In this document: one piece after another, positions 1 through 12,730 of the stretch
Position numbering within the stretch: position 1 is the first letter of the stretch
Layout of the letters: every line of letters begins with the position of its first letter
Origin: Blasia pusilla
Lineage: Eukaryota; Marchantiophyta; Marchantiopsida; Blasiales
Reading direction: 5' to 3'
Assembly (NCBI GenBank): GCA_050084515.1
Contig: CM114272.1
Coordinates: forward strand, 6,138,001-6,202,000
DNA length: 64,000 nt
Notes under the pieces: model-generated
Databases searched by the model: none
Told to the model about the DNA's origin: nothing
The model's input: only the letters and a program-made list of their open reading frames with translations
Translations under genes and position numbers: made by a program

Positions 1-1907
1 CTCTCTCACAACACCATAGTTCTCACATGTGTGCACTCTCACATGTCTCTCTCAATGTCAAACCAAACCCATTCTCCTAATGAGAGGCTTGGGTTACATA
101 CACAAGGCAAGCAAGACCATAGCTCCGCCACCTCATGCCAAGAGGTTCAACAAAGAGAGAATGAGCTCTCAAGCTCTCTCTCCTTGAGGTATACCCCTCC
201 CCTCTCCCAAGCTCTCTCCATGGTAACCTATGCTCCCAAGTCACCTCCTTGGCTCTTGACCTGATGTAGGAGGTCAAGGGTCACTTACCAAAATAGAAAG
301 TCAATCATATACTCAAAATGGTACTTACCTTAAATAGTAAGTTCCTAAATATGGTTCCAAATGAGCCGAAACGAAGGGGAAAGAAACCTGCTCTCTCAGG
401 TTTCCCAGGGCCTCAGTAGGTCATCCTCGACCTACTGAGACTATCCTCCACTACTCACGAAGGCGCTTTACTAGATCTCACTCATCTATCCTTAAAGACG
501 TTACATAGTTGAGGAGAGTATATATACTCTAAGTTGATGGTGACATGCAATATGGAGTGATAATCTATTCTCCTAGGTTCTTGTGGACTGGCTTATGGAG
601 GGTGTACCTTTGATCATGAGGAGACTCATTTGGAGCCTATCTTTAGATATCATTTCTCCTAAGTGGGTTTGGTAATATATTGCAACAAAGCTATGTTGAT
701 TTATTAAGTATGAACTCGAGTCTCTTGTGTTAAGAGTGGACTAGGGTTCATATAAAGATTACACATTGTAGATAGTTATTATATATATAAAGATAAGTTG
801 GAAGTGAATATAGTACTAGAATATTGGAAGTTTTTGCCTTTTATAGATATGATTGCATATCTAAAGGAGATTAATTGGATTTGTTACCCAATCTTTCGTG
901 TAGATACCTTTGAAGATTCATAGGATTGATAAATTGTAGACATGACATTTTATTGATGATAACCAATGTATTTTGGTTAGAAATACATATATTTGCATGA
1001 CAAACCACACATGATATGCATGGGAAGAGTAGGCATATATATTGGTAGAGCCCAATGAGCGGGATATGGTGTTCTCTAGAGATACAACAATCATGCTTAT
1101 AATGTTGAAGGCATTGGAGAGACAAGTGGTGGATTAGGTATGGATATGAACAATCTTAATATTTGGATATTCGATTTAAGTTTTACATGGGGTTTAGGGA
1201 GGAGACTCTTTGAATCTCCTCCTTGTGCATAGTGAGAAGCCATGGTTTGTATATGATGGCTTATATTGGACCCCAATCCATTGGATTTTCTTAATCCTCC
1301 ATGAACCTTTCCCAAGGTTGCAAGTTCAAAGACAAACGCCACTAGGACAAACATGTCCTTGCAAGCCCGGGTTTCTGTGGCCCGTACTTGGGCCCACTCA
1401 CTCGCAATGTACTCAACTTGGGCTCCAACAAGTCGCAACTCAACCAGCATAACAACTCGCCTTCAATTCGAGCCACCGAGTATTGGTCCATGTTAGGGCA
1501 CATGAGGCATTTGTGGGCCTTGGACTAATGAGGTAAGACCAATCCTCCCATGGCAACTTAATAATAAATGTTTACATGGAAGAGTATCTTTCCAATATTT
1601 TCACTTATTTTATTTTATTGTTTCTAGTGAAATCGGATTTTAAAAAATTGTTCCTTCTTCTCTTGGACTTGGATGTGGCATTGTACACTATACAATGCCA
1701 CGTCCAAGTCCAACGTAAAGGGTTATAGAGGCCAATGGGGCCATGATCCTAGCCACTAAGGGTACTGACCGAGAATTACAAAATTAAATCATAAAATGAA
1801 ACGAAGACTGCTACATTTATCCGAAATGTTGTGATTCGAACGTGAAAAAAAGGACGCTCATAAAGTTATTCTCTTTTAATAATTACATTTAAGTCATCTC
1901 AGCACAG
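1..1907. other. intergenic, no gene recognised
   Basis: The first 250 bases are rich in CTCTC and TCTCTCC runs, and the rest is AT-rich. The short open frames show no recognisable domain and no convincing splice structure. I see nothing further that I can support. Confidence 0.5.
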
Positions 1908-1980
1908 GTTTCCGTGGTGTAGTTGGTTATCACGTCAGTCTAACACACTGAAGGTCTCCAGTTCGAACCTGGACGGAAAC
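1908..1980 (+). tRNA. tRNA-Val (anticodon AAC)
   Basis: This 73-nt sequence folds as a full cloverleaf. The acceptor stem GTTTCCG pairs with CGGAAAC. The anticodon stem TCAGT/ACTGA encloses the loop CTAACAC, giving anticodon AAC. The T arm is TCCAG-TTCGAAC-CTGGA. CCA is not encoded, as usual for a nuclear gene. An identical copy lies at 58981-59053 on the other strand. Confidence 0.95.
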
Positions 1981-2261
1981 ATTTGGCTTAAATGCCGTTT
2001 AGTGATTTTGTTGCTCCTCTCCCTATCTTGCGCCCGCACCACGTCTGGCGCCAAGAAGCGACAGTCAGACGTCTTCAGGACGGTCTCTACAGTGACTAAT
2101 CATACGAGAAACAGCGTGCGTTCTGAGGTGGGTCATGTACGCAGCCTGACGTAAGACGTAAAAGTAGTTTGAGTGTAGGTACAAAACTCACCTTTGCCTT
2201 TCTAATGGTATCCCCGAAGAACTACCCGGCATCTTCCCTGTCTTTAAACCTCCCAACCCTA

Positions 2262-2334
2262 CGACCATACTGGGGATCGAACCCAGAATCTCTAGCTCCG
2301 TAGGCTAGCGCCTTATCCATTGGGCCATACGGTC
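2262..2334 (-). tRNA. tRNA-Arg (anticodon ACG)
   Basis: Read on the minus strand, the acceptor stem GACCGTA pairs with TATGGTC, with one G-T wobble, and the discriminator is G. The anticodon stem CTAGC/GCTAG holds the loop CTACGGA, giving ACG. The T arm is CTGGG-TTCGATC-CCCAG. No intron is seen. Confidence 0.94.
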
Positions 2335-4009
2335 TTGATGTCGGGTTGATGTGATTGTTAATAAATATAATTAAAATTCATCAGGTATAAGAAAAAGCAT
2401 TTTACCCTTATGATTTATCGGGGATATGGGGGAGAATGAATTACATTCTTCGATCACCTCGTGAACGGTTTTTCTCGAAGGTGTAAAAGTTTGCATGTCA
2501 TTTCCCCTCAATCTTTGAGAAATTCGGTCTCAAGAGGGTCTCTCTGTATTAGTACTGTAACTGTATCTCTTTCACCTGTGGAGTCCGCGACAGCATTCGC
2601 CTCTACACACGTCTCCACAGATTCTGACCTTCAAGAGAACTCCACGTAGAGTTTCCAGCTATAGCTAAGGACCTGAAGTTCATGGGGAGTGAATTCTCGG
2701 ATTCCCGAGGAGTGTACAGGTCTGAATTCCAAGGGCTCCCATCTGGATTCATAGCCGTTGCATTAAAACTACCTCACTCAAGCGAAGACGAGCTGAAGGA
2801 TCTTGGGGAGTAGTCCCTTAATGCTATCGCCTAGGGGCCGGTACCAAGTGTGCAAGGAGGGTTTTGAGGAGGTAAGCCCCTTATTCTCTCATTAGAGACC
2901 AGTGAGAAGTTTCCAAACATGCTGATTCATATGTCCCAACCTCATAAACCCGTTAGATAGACAGACATGGTGATTAAGATGGACTCTCTAAACTATTTTG
3001 AAGGTTTTTTTCTCACAATATTGTTCGCTTTGGGAAATGGTTTAGGGTGTCAGCTTCAAAATATTACGATTTTTCACAAGAGGTTTTGCGAGCCAAGTAG
3101 GAGTTATGGTTGTCCTCAAGACTGAACACTTGCCCAACTATGGTCGAATGATGCTCTCAGATTTCTTCGGCTACATCACAGAATATGCCAATCACCGTTT
3201 TATAGACCGTTGAATCAGTTGCAAAGTCTTGAACTTTCGAGGTTCATTGGTCAGCAGCAGCCAAGAATTAATGGTGTGAAACGAGTTGGTGTGAAAGATG
3301 GTTGGTCACTGATGTATAGGGGAAAAAAATCTCATTGAATCCTACACTCGTTCACTAAACATTATGAGAATTCCATGCCCTTGAATAGCGAAATTCCATT
3401 TGTTGAATTCAGTGTGATTGAGGAGGTCCGGACTCTATAGATCCGATTCGCCAGAGCGAGCGGCTCTTGTAGGCTGAGTTTAAGTCTGGTCGGCAGATTT
3501 CTTGCTGTATAGATAAAGCTAATGGAGCCAGAAGTGAGGCATTAGCGCAAACGGTAACTTTCAAGCGAACTCATTCATCCATCGTACAAACGTGTGATTA
3601 GTGACAAGATGATTCGCCTGAACGCTCTCCCTCAGCTTCATACGTACGGGTAGAAAACATACAATCTGTGAGCCCAATTCACTCCCCAGATTGCGGATGG
3701 CAGTGCTTTCCGATTGGGCCTCTGCAGTTTCCAAACCTACCGGTCCACCTCCATCTCCTCGCAACCGAATTGGAACGGATTGAACTGCTCCTTTCTTAAC
3801 TTATTCTACGTACTACTATTTGGTAGTACTGTCCTTCCAGATCCCCGGCTCCAGGAGCAATGCCAGAAGCGTCCTCTGATCAATCTACAGCTATACGCGT
3901 ACGTATACTTCTAGTCAGTCAGAACCTGTCTCCTGAAATGTAAAGTTTGCAGAGAATTGGATAAAGGTTGGGGTTCTCATCGATCACGAGGCCTTTCAGA
4001 GTGATTTGT
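2335..4009. other. intergenic, no gene recognised
   Basis: Short open frames only, with no family match that I can recognise and no codon-biased run. The distal end leads into the repeat-rich promoter of the haloperoxidase-like gene. Confidence 0.4.
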
Positions 4010-4428
4010 GCGATCTGTGTACTGAGTTATACGGTTTTGTGGGTATAAAGGGTAACCGTTGAGGTTCTAGTCGATCTGCTGGAGCTTTATACTTGTACGT
4101 AGCTTCGTAGAATCTGTCCGCTGAGCTATTTTAACGTTTGTGAGTATAAAGGGTTGGGTTTTCTTCCAGAAGTAGGCTAGAACTGTCCTTTGGTCGATCT
4201 ACAGCTGCATATATACGTTTACTGATAGTTTTCGGCAGAATATTACTGTTTCTTGGTTATAGGAAGTTTGAGTTCTTTCTTCCAGATCTATTCTCAGCAC
4301 CAGGAAGAGATAGGTGTGCAAGAAGTCTCACCGGATGGAAGTACAGCTGCATAACTTTGTGTACGCCTAGTTTTGTACCATGATCTGTGTACTGGATTGT
4401 ACAGATTCGTTTCGTGGGTATAAAACGT
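4010..4428 (+). repeat. diverged repeats upstream of haloperoxidase gene
   Basis: Three diverged copies of a unit of about 40 bases start near 4013, 4114 and 4384. Each begins with a CTGT(G/C)..CTG core and ends in a GGGTATAAA- or GAGTATAAA-like box. A second motif, GATC(T/A)ACAGCTGCAT or a variant, recurs near 3878, 4194 and 4341. The last copy supplies the likely TATA box of the downstream gene. Confidence 0.45.
4419..4425 (+). promoter_or_regulatory. likely TATA box of haloperoxidase-like gene
   Basis: TATAAAA sits about 150 bases upstream of the chosen start codon, leaving room for a transcription start near 4450 and a 5' UTR of about 125 bases. Earlier copies of the repeat carry similar boxes near 4040 and 4143, so alternative starts are possible. 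Confidence 0.45.
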
Positions 4429-4576
4429 TTTCGTTTTCGATCAGAGAGCGGGCACTCATCGGGTGCATCTCTCTGTCTGGATCCAGATCCCTTGGAGCGA
4501 ATTCCAAGAGCTCAGGGTCACAGAGTTATCTGTGAAGGTGAATTATTCCAGGCTCAAAGCTATATAGGTAGACGTG

Positions 4577-7500
4577 ATGCTCGCGATGGCTTCGAATCGG
4601 TTGTACGGAGGTTTGATAGCTTTTTCATTTCTGATTCTTGGCCATCTAAATGTGCAAGCTCTTGGGGGCGTCGACAATGTGATCACTCGATGGAATGCTG
4701 TCACACAACAGGTGCTCAGATTCCCCAGCTCGCACTTAATCATTGAATCAATCGATTACGATCGATCGACGCATGACGAGGCTCTTCAGCATCTATCATT
4801 TTAACCTTCTGTCCAAACTATATTATCTAGAGTTTCGTCAGTGGTTAGAATGTCCCATATGAGATCCCTCCATCTCTACCAATCATTCAACTAGATCTAA
4901 AAGTTGAAAGAAATGATTACTATGTGTATAAACTGCTATGGTGTTGGATTCTCCACTTCAACATCTCCAGGAATCCACGAATAGTAGTAGACTTAGAAAT
5001 GCTTCTGAAAAACAGCCAATCAGTATAGCGAAGAAAATATTTATAGAGAAATTTATAGATGTCATTGCTTTCATTATCATTCTTCAGTCGATCAAGTCGA
5101 TTATATCTTCGGACCGTGTGAAGCTTTTCGATCTGACAATGATAACCCATCTCGCATGCTAACAAAACTTAAGTAGACTTGAAGCTGTTCCAACCGATGA
5201 TTAAACGATTCATCAAGAAAGAGACAGTTGTGATTAGCAAACTTCTCTATCATGGCGTAATGTTGAATTGCAATTAAATCTATAGGAGGGTAATGGATGG
5301 CTGCCAAGAAATTGAATTTGCAGTTGACACTTTGTGCATTGCAATGTGTACGGGAGAAACATACTTATCCAATTTTGCATGGGGTGGTGGGACGAAGATG
5401 GTGCGCTTGTTGGGAATGCCGAGTCCTGTCGCACACAGAACGTTCGCTCTGGTTCACATTGCCCAGTACAAGGCACTTCAGCAGGCCTACAAGAAAGGAG
5501 TTGTACATCCAGAGGCGGCAGCTGCTTACGCTGCTCACTACGTTCTTTCAGAGTAAGCTTCTTATCAATATCTTAGACTACATAGATCTGAATGGAGAAC
5601 GTGTAGTTTCAAACGCGGTTGAATTGGAATGAAGGGATCGATGAATCGCCCTCAATCATAATGATGGGATTTCATGGTGTTCAAGGCACTGCTCGTGCTC
5701 CCCAGAGGCTGGCCGTAGGAAACTGTTGTTGGAGAAGTACTAGTGTTCGCTTACAGTTTGTAAGAAACTCATTGCCTGCTCATCGACCACCTCGATCGTG
5801 GGCTTAGTTTCAAGCATCCAAGTTATCAGGTATCTGCCATAGAATGTCGTTTCTTCACCCATGACCAAAATAGCACGGAGTATTGAGACAGTTCTAGTGA
5901 TAGGATCCTCGCCCATTTACAGAATCTATGGGCATCATTTGGAAACATCCCAACTCATTCGATTCATGATTGCTCTTGACTGGAAGAACCACTACCTTCA
6001 CAGCAGCGATCTCTGAACTGGCCCATCGATGTCTAAACCTAATGTTGTTCATTTAGGGCCTAGCTTTTATAACCGAGTCCTCGATCTCGCTCTCGAGAGC
6101 CTCCATAGACACCGTCCCTGGTGTCTATGGTTGGACAGTGCTAGAGATTGGAAACTGCACAGCAGAGAGACGAACTAGGGATGAAGAAGCGCCATATGAG
6201 AACAGGGAAATTCTCTCATATATGGATATGAGAGTGCTCTCTATACAGACTGTTGGTATACTTGACAATACTATCTACCTCAATTAATTATCCCCAGTGC
6301 AGATCCTCGAGCTTTGGACAATGAATCTAGGATACTTAATGTGGTGAATCTCAGCTCAGATGTTCTCTGGTGTTACCATTAGCAGCATAGCTGTATCCGC
6401 CTATGTGAACTTCAGCCCTAGTGTTCTAATTTTTGAGTGATTGGTCTGGACAAGTGAGGGAGAAGGAAGAGACGAAATGCGTAGATAAAATAGAAATGGG
6501 GTTCATCAGAAAGGAGCAAGTGAACAACTGAATTTGGATGAAACGGGTGGGAGATATGGAGAGATGGATGGAGATCTTACTTGAATACTTGGACTCTAAT
6601 AAGATGGCAACTTCATCACATTCTCACTTACAAGGCGTATTAATTAGAGTAAAAACCTTTGTTTAACGATCTAAACGATGCCAAAAGCACTGCATGAGCT
6701 CGTAGTCCGTCTTGGTGGATCCGATTCGATCCTGTCCGTTAAACCCTGCATGCATGCAGCAGTAACACGACGGCAACTGTACACGTTTGCAACGCATGAG
6801 CAGGCTCTTTCCCTTTCAGCAATCCCAGACGTTCGACGGGATCCTGAGCTCACACGTCAGTCCCCTGCTACTATCGGACGGCGAACAGAAGCAGCTGTAC
6901 AACATCGGCCTGGACTTCGCGGTCGACCTTCTCCGGGCCCGGGCGTCCGACGGCAGCCAAAACTGGGTGCGATTCCAGCCAGCTTTGGCCGGTAGTGAAG
7001 CCGGCCTTTACCAGTTCACACCCAACCAGACATTCGCTCTTCATCCGCAGCTGAGCAGCACCACTCCTCTGGTCATCGATTCTCCTGCAGCTTTCGACAA
7101 TTTGGGAGGGCCCCTTGGGATTCCCAGCTCAAGCTATGATGCCAGCTATCTTGAGCTTGGGAGTGTGGGGAATGCCAATTCTCCTTTGCAGTCCAGGTTC
7201 CACCGTGACACTGCCAGGTTTTGGGACGATGTTGCATGTGAGTAGATCTGTCAAAACTGTCAGCTTCAGACGTTAGCTTAGGACAATGTTGCAAGTAAGT
7301 TGATGATTTCAGAGCCGAGAGAGTTACTGCTCGAATGCGATTGCGAATGAATTCTTGAGGCGATGCTGACGATGTCAAGGAAATGATGGAGTGGATGCAG
7401 GGAGTTCAGGTGTTGCAGGGCAGTTGTTCAATGCGACGTTAGCCATTTGTGGGCCGACTCTGTCAGTGAAAGAAACAGCCCAACTGTTTGCGAAGCTTGC

Positions 7501-10103
7501 AACTGCTGGATATGATGGATTCATCGCGGGATGGTTCCAGAAATACAAGTACCTCTTCTGGCGACCCATCACCGCCTTCAGGTCACTCTTCAATGCACCA
7601 TGCACAGCCTCTTCAAACCCTCCACACTTCCATTTCATCCGCAATCGCTTGAGATCCTTCATCCGTCTATTATCTCGCTATCGTTCCGCACTACAGATGT
7701 TCTACCTGCTGTGCCTCTGCAAATCGATTCAACATCGTCGAAATCATCTTGCTTTCACATAATTCAGTCCTAGCTCAAGCACTTGGCTTAGAATTAGAAC
7801 CACTTCATACAAAGTCCCTACAATTTCTAAGCCAATGGACTCCTCATCTTCCATCTCACCTTGCTTTCAGATAGATATGATGCCCTGCCTTAGCGGACCC
7901 ACTCAATATGTATATGCTAGACATCATCTTCCTTTCAGATGATTTAGCCATAGCTCAAAGGGCTTGTCTTACCATTAAAATCGTTCCCTACAGATGCTTT
8001 GCCTTACCATTATGGCTCAACATACCCTCAAACACTCTGGTTGTGCACGAAGAGGATGGCTTCCGCTCTCTTCCCTCAATTAGGATCGGTTTTGAAATGG
8101 TGCAGAAGTGTGCACTTGACTGCGATGTTTTGACGAAAGGTGAAAGTCATTTTCTCGTGCAGGCAGGGGGATTCCACCCACCCACCGGATATGAGCTTCA
8201 CGCCATTGCTGAGCACTCCACCCCATCCTGAGTACCCGAGCACGCACTCGATCAACGCTGGATTGTGGGGAGCGGTGGTGACGAGTTTCATGGGGTTGTC
8301 GACATCGGAGCGGACTCCAAATGGGCCTTTCGTGATCACCAGCGAGGCCTACCCTCTACCCCCGCGATCCTACAACACCATCGAGGCCACCATGAACGAG
8401 ATTTCCGCCAGCAGGTAGCTACCGATCGATTCATCGAATTTCGTTTCAGTATATGTATGAGATATGTAGATCTACAGTTCGTGGGAAGTGTTTTAAGCTC
8501 CAAAAACTCTCGGGAGAGAGTTTTGGAAGAGCTTTAGATCATGATTCCTCACAGGTTGGTTTCGTATAATTAGTCGGCCATCAGCGAATGTGCTCTTATC
8601 GATCCAGTACAGTCTGAACGAGTGATGCCAAATGTGTTTCGTCGTCTTCCAGATATAATATGTAGATCTGAAATTAGTGGGGGAAGATTGTAAGGAATGA
8701 CTTCTTGAAACTACAAGTCCTTGAGATCCTGATTCTGCACATTGCTCAACCTGCTGAAATCTTGATCTTTCCCTTTATCAGAAGTAGAAGTAGATGTCGG
8801 TCGTTGGCGGGCTTTTCGGGATTAATTGCTCATCCTGAGGGGATTGGGATGTGATTAACTGAGTCGAATATGAATGAAAAATTCCAAATGTGCCTTAGTC
8901 TCACAGTTGTCCTCTGTAGATATGGAATTCAATGGGAGAATCTGGAGACGAAAGATTTTGGTAGCTAGAAAACACCTTCAGATTCTCACTGACCGCATAC
9001 TATTTCGGCTGCATGCACAGCTTTGGGCACTGGTTTCGTGTGGTTCATTTAAGTGATGATCTCATAGTGATTGTGAGGTAATCGATAGTTGGCTTTGAAC
9101 AAAGTAAGCTCATGGGATTCAAGGATGCATGAGATGAGGGATGAAGATCTTGCTGTCCAACACTCTTCGAAGAATCATTGTGACCCTTGGGAATCTATGC
9201 ATGATATCGGATCTAGTCAGAGCTCGTCACCTCTTCCACTCAATGAGATCTTTCTCACAGAACAACTCAAGTAGTGCAAAGCAAGTTCTAGATTAGATCA
9301 AGCCGATCGACTTGTATGTCGATTGAAGTCGATTGGCCATGATTGGCGAAACGAATCTGCTGATGAACCCATATTAAAGTGCAAGAGCTGGTTTTCTTCT
9401 TGACTGGGAATGATTCACTAAGAATTACGTGGTGGAATGCAGGGTGTATGCAGGAGTCCACTTTCGGAAATCAGCTGAAGATGGGCTAGAGCTAGGATTT
9501 GGGGTAAGTTTGTTCACTCCATTGATTGTGGCAAGTTCCAACTGTCTGCTTTCCTGAAGTTTCTTTCAATAATTAAGTGATGGAAGTTCCAGAGTTCTCG
9601 GCTTTTCCTCAAAACTTAGGCCTTCTAAGATTACTGATCGTTGCAGGTTCCAAAGTGCAGACTTTTGTCGAGAACTTGAGCTTGTATAGATCAATTTATT
9701 GCTGCAAGTTCCAAACTCTCTTCTTTCCTTGGGGCCAATATTATTAATCGATGCAAGTTCCACATTTCTCGACTTTTCTTCAATACTCGGGCTCCTGCAT
9801 ATCATTGTGTTGTTGGTTGCAAGCCCCAAAGTCCGGACTTTCCTCAGAACTGGAACTTTTGTAGATATTCTTCAGTGTCTTCACGAGATCGTCCTTCCGT
9901 AAATGCTGTTTTCGTCAATCCGCGGCCGTACGAAATTGTCCAGTTTTCCAAAAATCAACATCGTCGAGAGTCTGTTCTATTGAAGCTCGCGAAGCCGTAA
10001 ATTGGCGGTAACAATGTTAATCTTGAGTTTCCTCTCTGTCTTGTCTTGACAGGTTGGGGGTTACGTGTACACACACTTTGAGGACATCTATGGAACTCTC
10101 TAG
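4577..10103 (+). CDS. vanadium-dependent haloperoxidase-like protein, 7 exons
   Basis: Proposed exons are 4577-4711, 5398-5552, 6804-7237, 7401-7581, 8163-8414, 9443-9503 and 10053-10103. All introns are GT-AG, all phases join, and the product is about 422 aa. It starts with a signal peptide (about 31 residues, cut after NVQA), so the protein is likely secreted or vacuolar. Next come the family's N-terminal RWN helix and the AAHYVLSELFP block. The vanadate/phosphate-binding residues of the vanadium chloroperoxidase / PAP2 superfamily are all present: K and R in KYKYLFWRP, the active-site His in HPEYPSTHS, and R and H in RVYAGVHFR. The usual SGH is STH here. By family these enzymes oxidise halides with peroxide, and relatives are acid phosphatases; which applies is not shown. 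The exon 2 and exon 4 acceptors are least certain (7418 is an alternative for exon 4), and the exon 5 acceptor could be 4 bases later. Introns hold no recognised gene. Confidence 0.82.
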
Positions 10104-11276
10104 GTTTTCGAGCGGTGTTTGGGACCGATTTCATGTCGTCTTAATTCATTGCGTGCCGATATTAAAGAAATTGAAAAGAAGCTCAATGTGTAAGAGAGCT
10201 GTTTCACGTAGAATCGTGACCCGACGACGTTATATGGTGAAGTAGAGATTTAACGATATTTGGTATCCAGGACCGTTTTAATAAAAAAATTGGCTCCTTT
10301 TGTAGGTCTGGTCTGAATCCTTGGATCTCGACTTTTCTTCAATACCCTGTCAGCTAGAACAGCTCTAGATTTCGAGCTGAGGGTTTAGGGTTCGGTGAAT
10401 TGAATCGCATTGTCAGCGATAACCTAGTACCCGAAACCCTACAGATCCAAGAGGTGCACAGACGACGGGAATTGAATCGCATGGTTACAGAAGACTGCGC
10501 CATACCAGAAGCGCACCTTGACTAAAAGAAATTCCACCTTCGTACGAATATCGTCACATCTTACATCCCGGAATCAGTTAAGACCAGTGTCGATTCACCG
10601 GAATCGTAATGGTGTAAGAGATACAAAAAAACGCTGTGAATCATTCCAAGACTGCATTTCAAACCCTAAACCCTCTATCTCCACGAGCAAAGATCAACAT
10701 CTCCGTAGACGTCTCGTCAATTGCATAGCGCTGTCAAGTAAGACGACACCGTACTATCTCCATAGGAACTCCCCGGCGAAACGCCAAAGCCACATTCCGC
10801 AACACATCGAGAATTAAATCGTATGATCATGGCAGAAGGAGATCCCCAAATCCAGGTAAGAAAACCCATCGCAGGATGAAAACGTTCAGGACGACGCGCG
10901 CAACGCCGGAGGAAGTCCTCCACAATCACATCGCTCCAATTTGAAAGGTCGTTCCGTCTCAAGCACGAATTGAAGCGAAGGCGGAGGCGGAGAGCTCTGC
11001 CCTAGAGGCGAGGACTCAAGGCTACGATGCTACGCCTAATCGTATACGAAATTCATGTACGAGCAACACAATCGATTCCAGATTCAGTTTGAAAATTCAA
11101 ACGTTTCGGTTTAGGGCTTTATGTCTCGAGGAACTTCCTGATGTACTGACAGTACATCCAGAGGTTGAAGATTGTCGTTAGCAGGACAGAACTGGAGAAG
11201 CATATTCAATTCCGATCTCCGAAATTTCGTCTTTATTTTGACATTCTTGTTTTTAAAAGGAAGGTATCTCGCACAT
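10104..11276. other. telobox-rich spacer, possible small exon
   Basis: Several telobox-like AAACCCTA or TAGGGTTT motifs occur near 10381-10390, 10432, 10668 and 11108. Such motifs cluster in promoters and 5' UTRs of plant housekeeping genes. A 9-codon open stretch, ATG at 10829 to CAG at 10855, is followed by GTAAG and could be a tiny first exon, but I find no matching second exon. A minus-strand frame, 10962-10717, is open but unrecognised. Confidence 0.3.
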
Positions 11277-11348
11277 GGGCATTTGGTCTAGTGGTATGAT
11301 TCTCGCTTCGGGTGCGAGAGGCCGGGAGTTCGATTCTCCCAATGCCCC
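11277..11348 (+). tRNA. tRNA-Pro (anticodon CGG)
   Basis: The acceptor GGGCATT pairs with AATGCCC, with discriminator C at 11348. The anticodon stem CTCGC/GCGAG encloses TTCGGGT, giving CGG. The T arm is GGGAG-TTCGATT-CTCCC. No intron is seen. An oligo-T run that would end Pol III transcription lies near 11385. Confidence 0.93.
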
Positions 11349-12730
11349 AGCTAGAATACGTCTGCTGCTGGACAGTTAACGTAATTTTTGTTGACTATTT
11401 GAAATTCGAGTTGAACTATGTTTAAGTGAAAAAAAAGAGAATAAAAAGAATTAATGGAGTGTGAGAGGATAGTTTAGTCGAGGAGACGAGGATTTATAGA
11501 TTTATAATTTCAGATTTAAGTAGTAGAGGTTGAATTTTTTCTCGAAACAATTTAAGAGGATGAGATTTAATAACAGTCATCCATATTGTTTTTTCCAGAT
11601 TTTGTCGTACCCATAAAATAAGAAAATTAAAAATTTGACCATTACTAGGATAAGAAAATTCCACAAAATAAGATTTAAAAGGTGTAGAAAGTCATGTTCC
11701 CATAACTTATTCTTGTCCTTTTTTATATTTCATTTTTCCTTCAAATTTTTTAAATTTCATTTTCATAAAATTTTAAGCCAATAGTGAAACCAAAGCATCT
11801 TACTAGTAAAAAATATTTAATATTTGACATTCACATATTATTACCGAAAATTAGTAAGGGTTGTTGGTGAAAGTTGCTTAAATAGGAAAGGAATCTTCTA
11901 GAGTTCCGTATTACTAATGAAATTTCCGTTCACCATGATGAGCTCATTGCATGACCAATGTAGGATTATGAGGCATGTAGCTTCATGTTTTTGCTCTACA
12001 CTTGCAGCGAAAGTATCGTTCATACGGCCACTAAAAATATTTTTGTACTAAGAAAGTCTCTACAGCTTGTGGTGATTGTTAGTCGTGAACCTTTAGTGGC
12101 GGATAAAACTTCAGTGGTATCATTGCAAGATGTGAATTGCTCCCTTCGAGATCATCATCTTGGTGAAGGTCTACAAGGTAATATGCATGCTAAATTGCAT
12201 ATATACCGTCCTAGTACAGGCTGGAGGGTTGCAAATGAACCTGGGCGACATTGTAGCTAACGTGGACGTTCTTCATACTCAACTTCAAGAAGTTCGTTAT
12301 TTGTACCTCTCTGGAGGCTAATAGGACTTAAGTGGATTTTCTAAAGGAGGCTCTTGGTGCTAGAGGGGATGTTCATGGATGGTAGAAGTGTTTTGGAAGG
12401 ACATGTACTTGGTTAGATTCACTTCATTAATAAAAGTGCAAGCTTTCTAGCTTGCTTTCAATTTTTCTACTTGTTCCAATGTTGTTTTTCCTGCTGCTAA
12501 AAAAAGTCCCATTAGTCAACTCTTGGCGAGGGAACAAGTAACAATCGTGTGGGCTTGGATGGATGTATCCTACAACATTCAGTTATTAGCCACACTCATC
12601 AACCACATGTCATAGTGAAGGCCATTGTTGTACATTGAAATGTAAACTTCACTAACATATGACTATTTTTTCTCTCACTTCTGAGGAGTTTTAGAAAGCC
12701 TTTGCAATTTCTCTATTTCCTTTAGAGCCT
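11349..12730. other. AT-rich intergenic, no gene recognised
   Basis: AT-rich sequence with poly-A and poly-T runs. One open frame, 11985-12260, has no recognisable domain. It leads to the end of the gypsy LTR at 12731. Confidence 0.4.

Noticed and set aside
8874-9056. Extra exon of the haloperoxidase-like gene
   Set aside because: It has no family similarity, and the exons at 8163-8414 and 9443-9503 join in phase without it.
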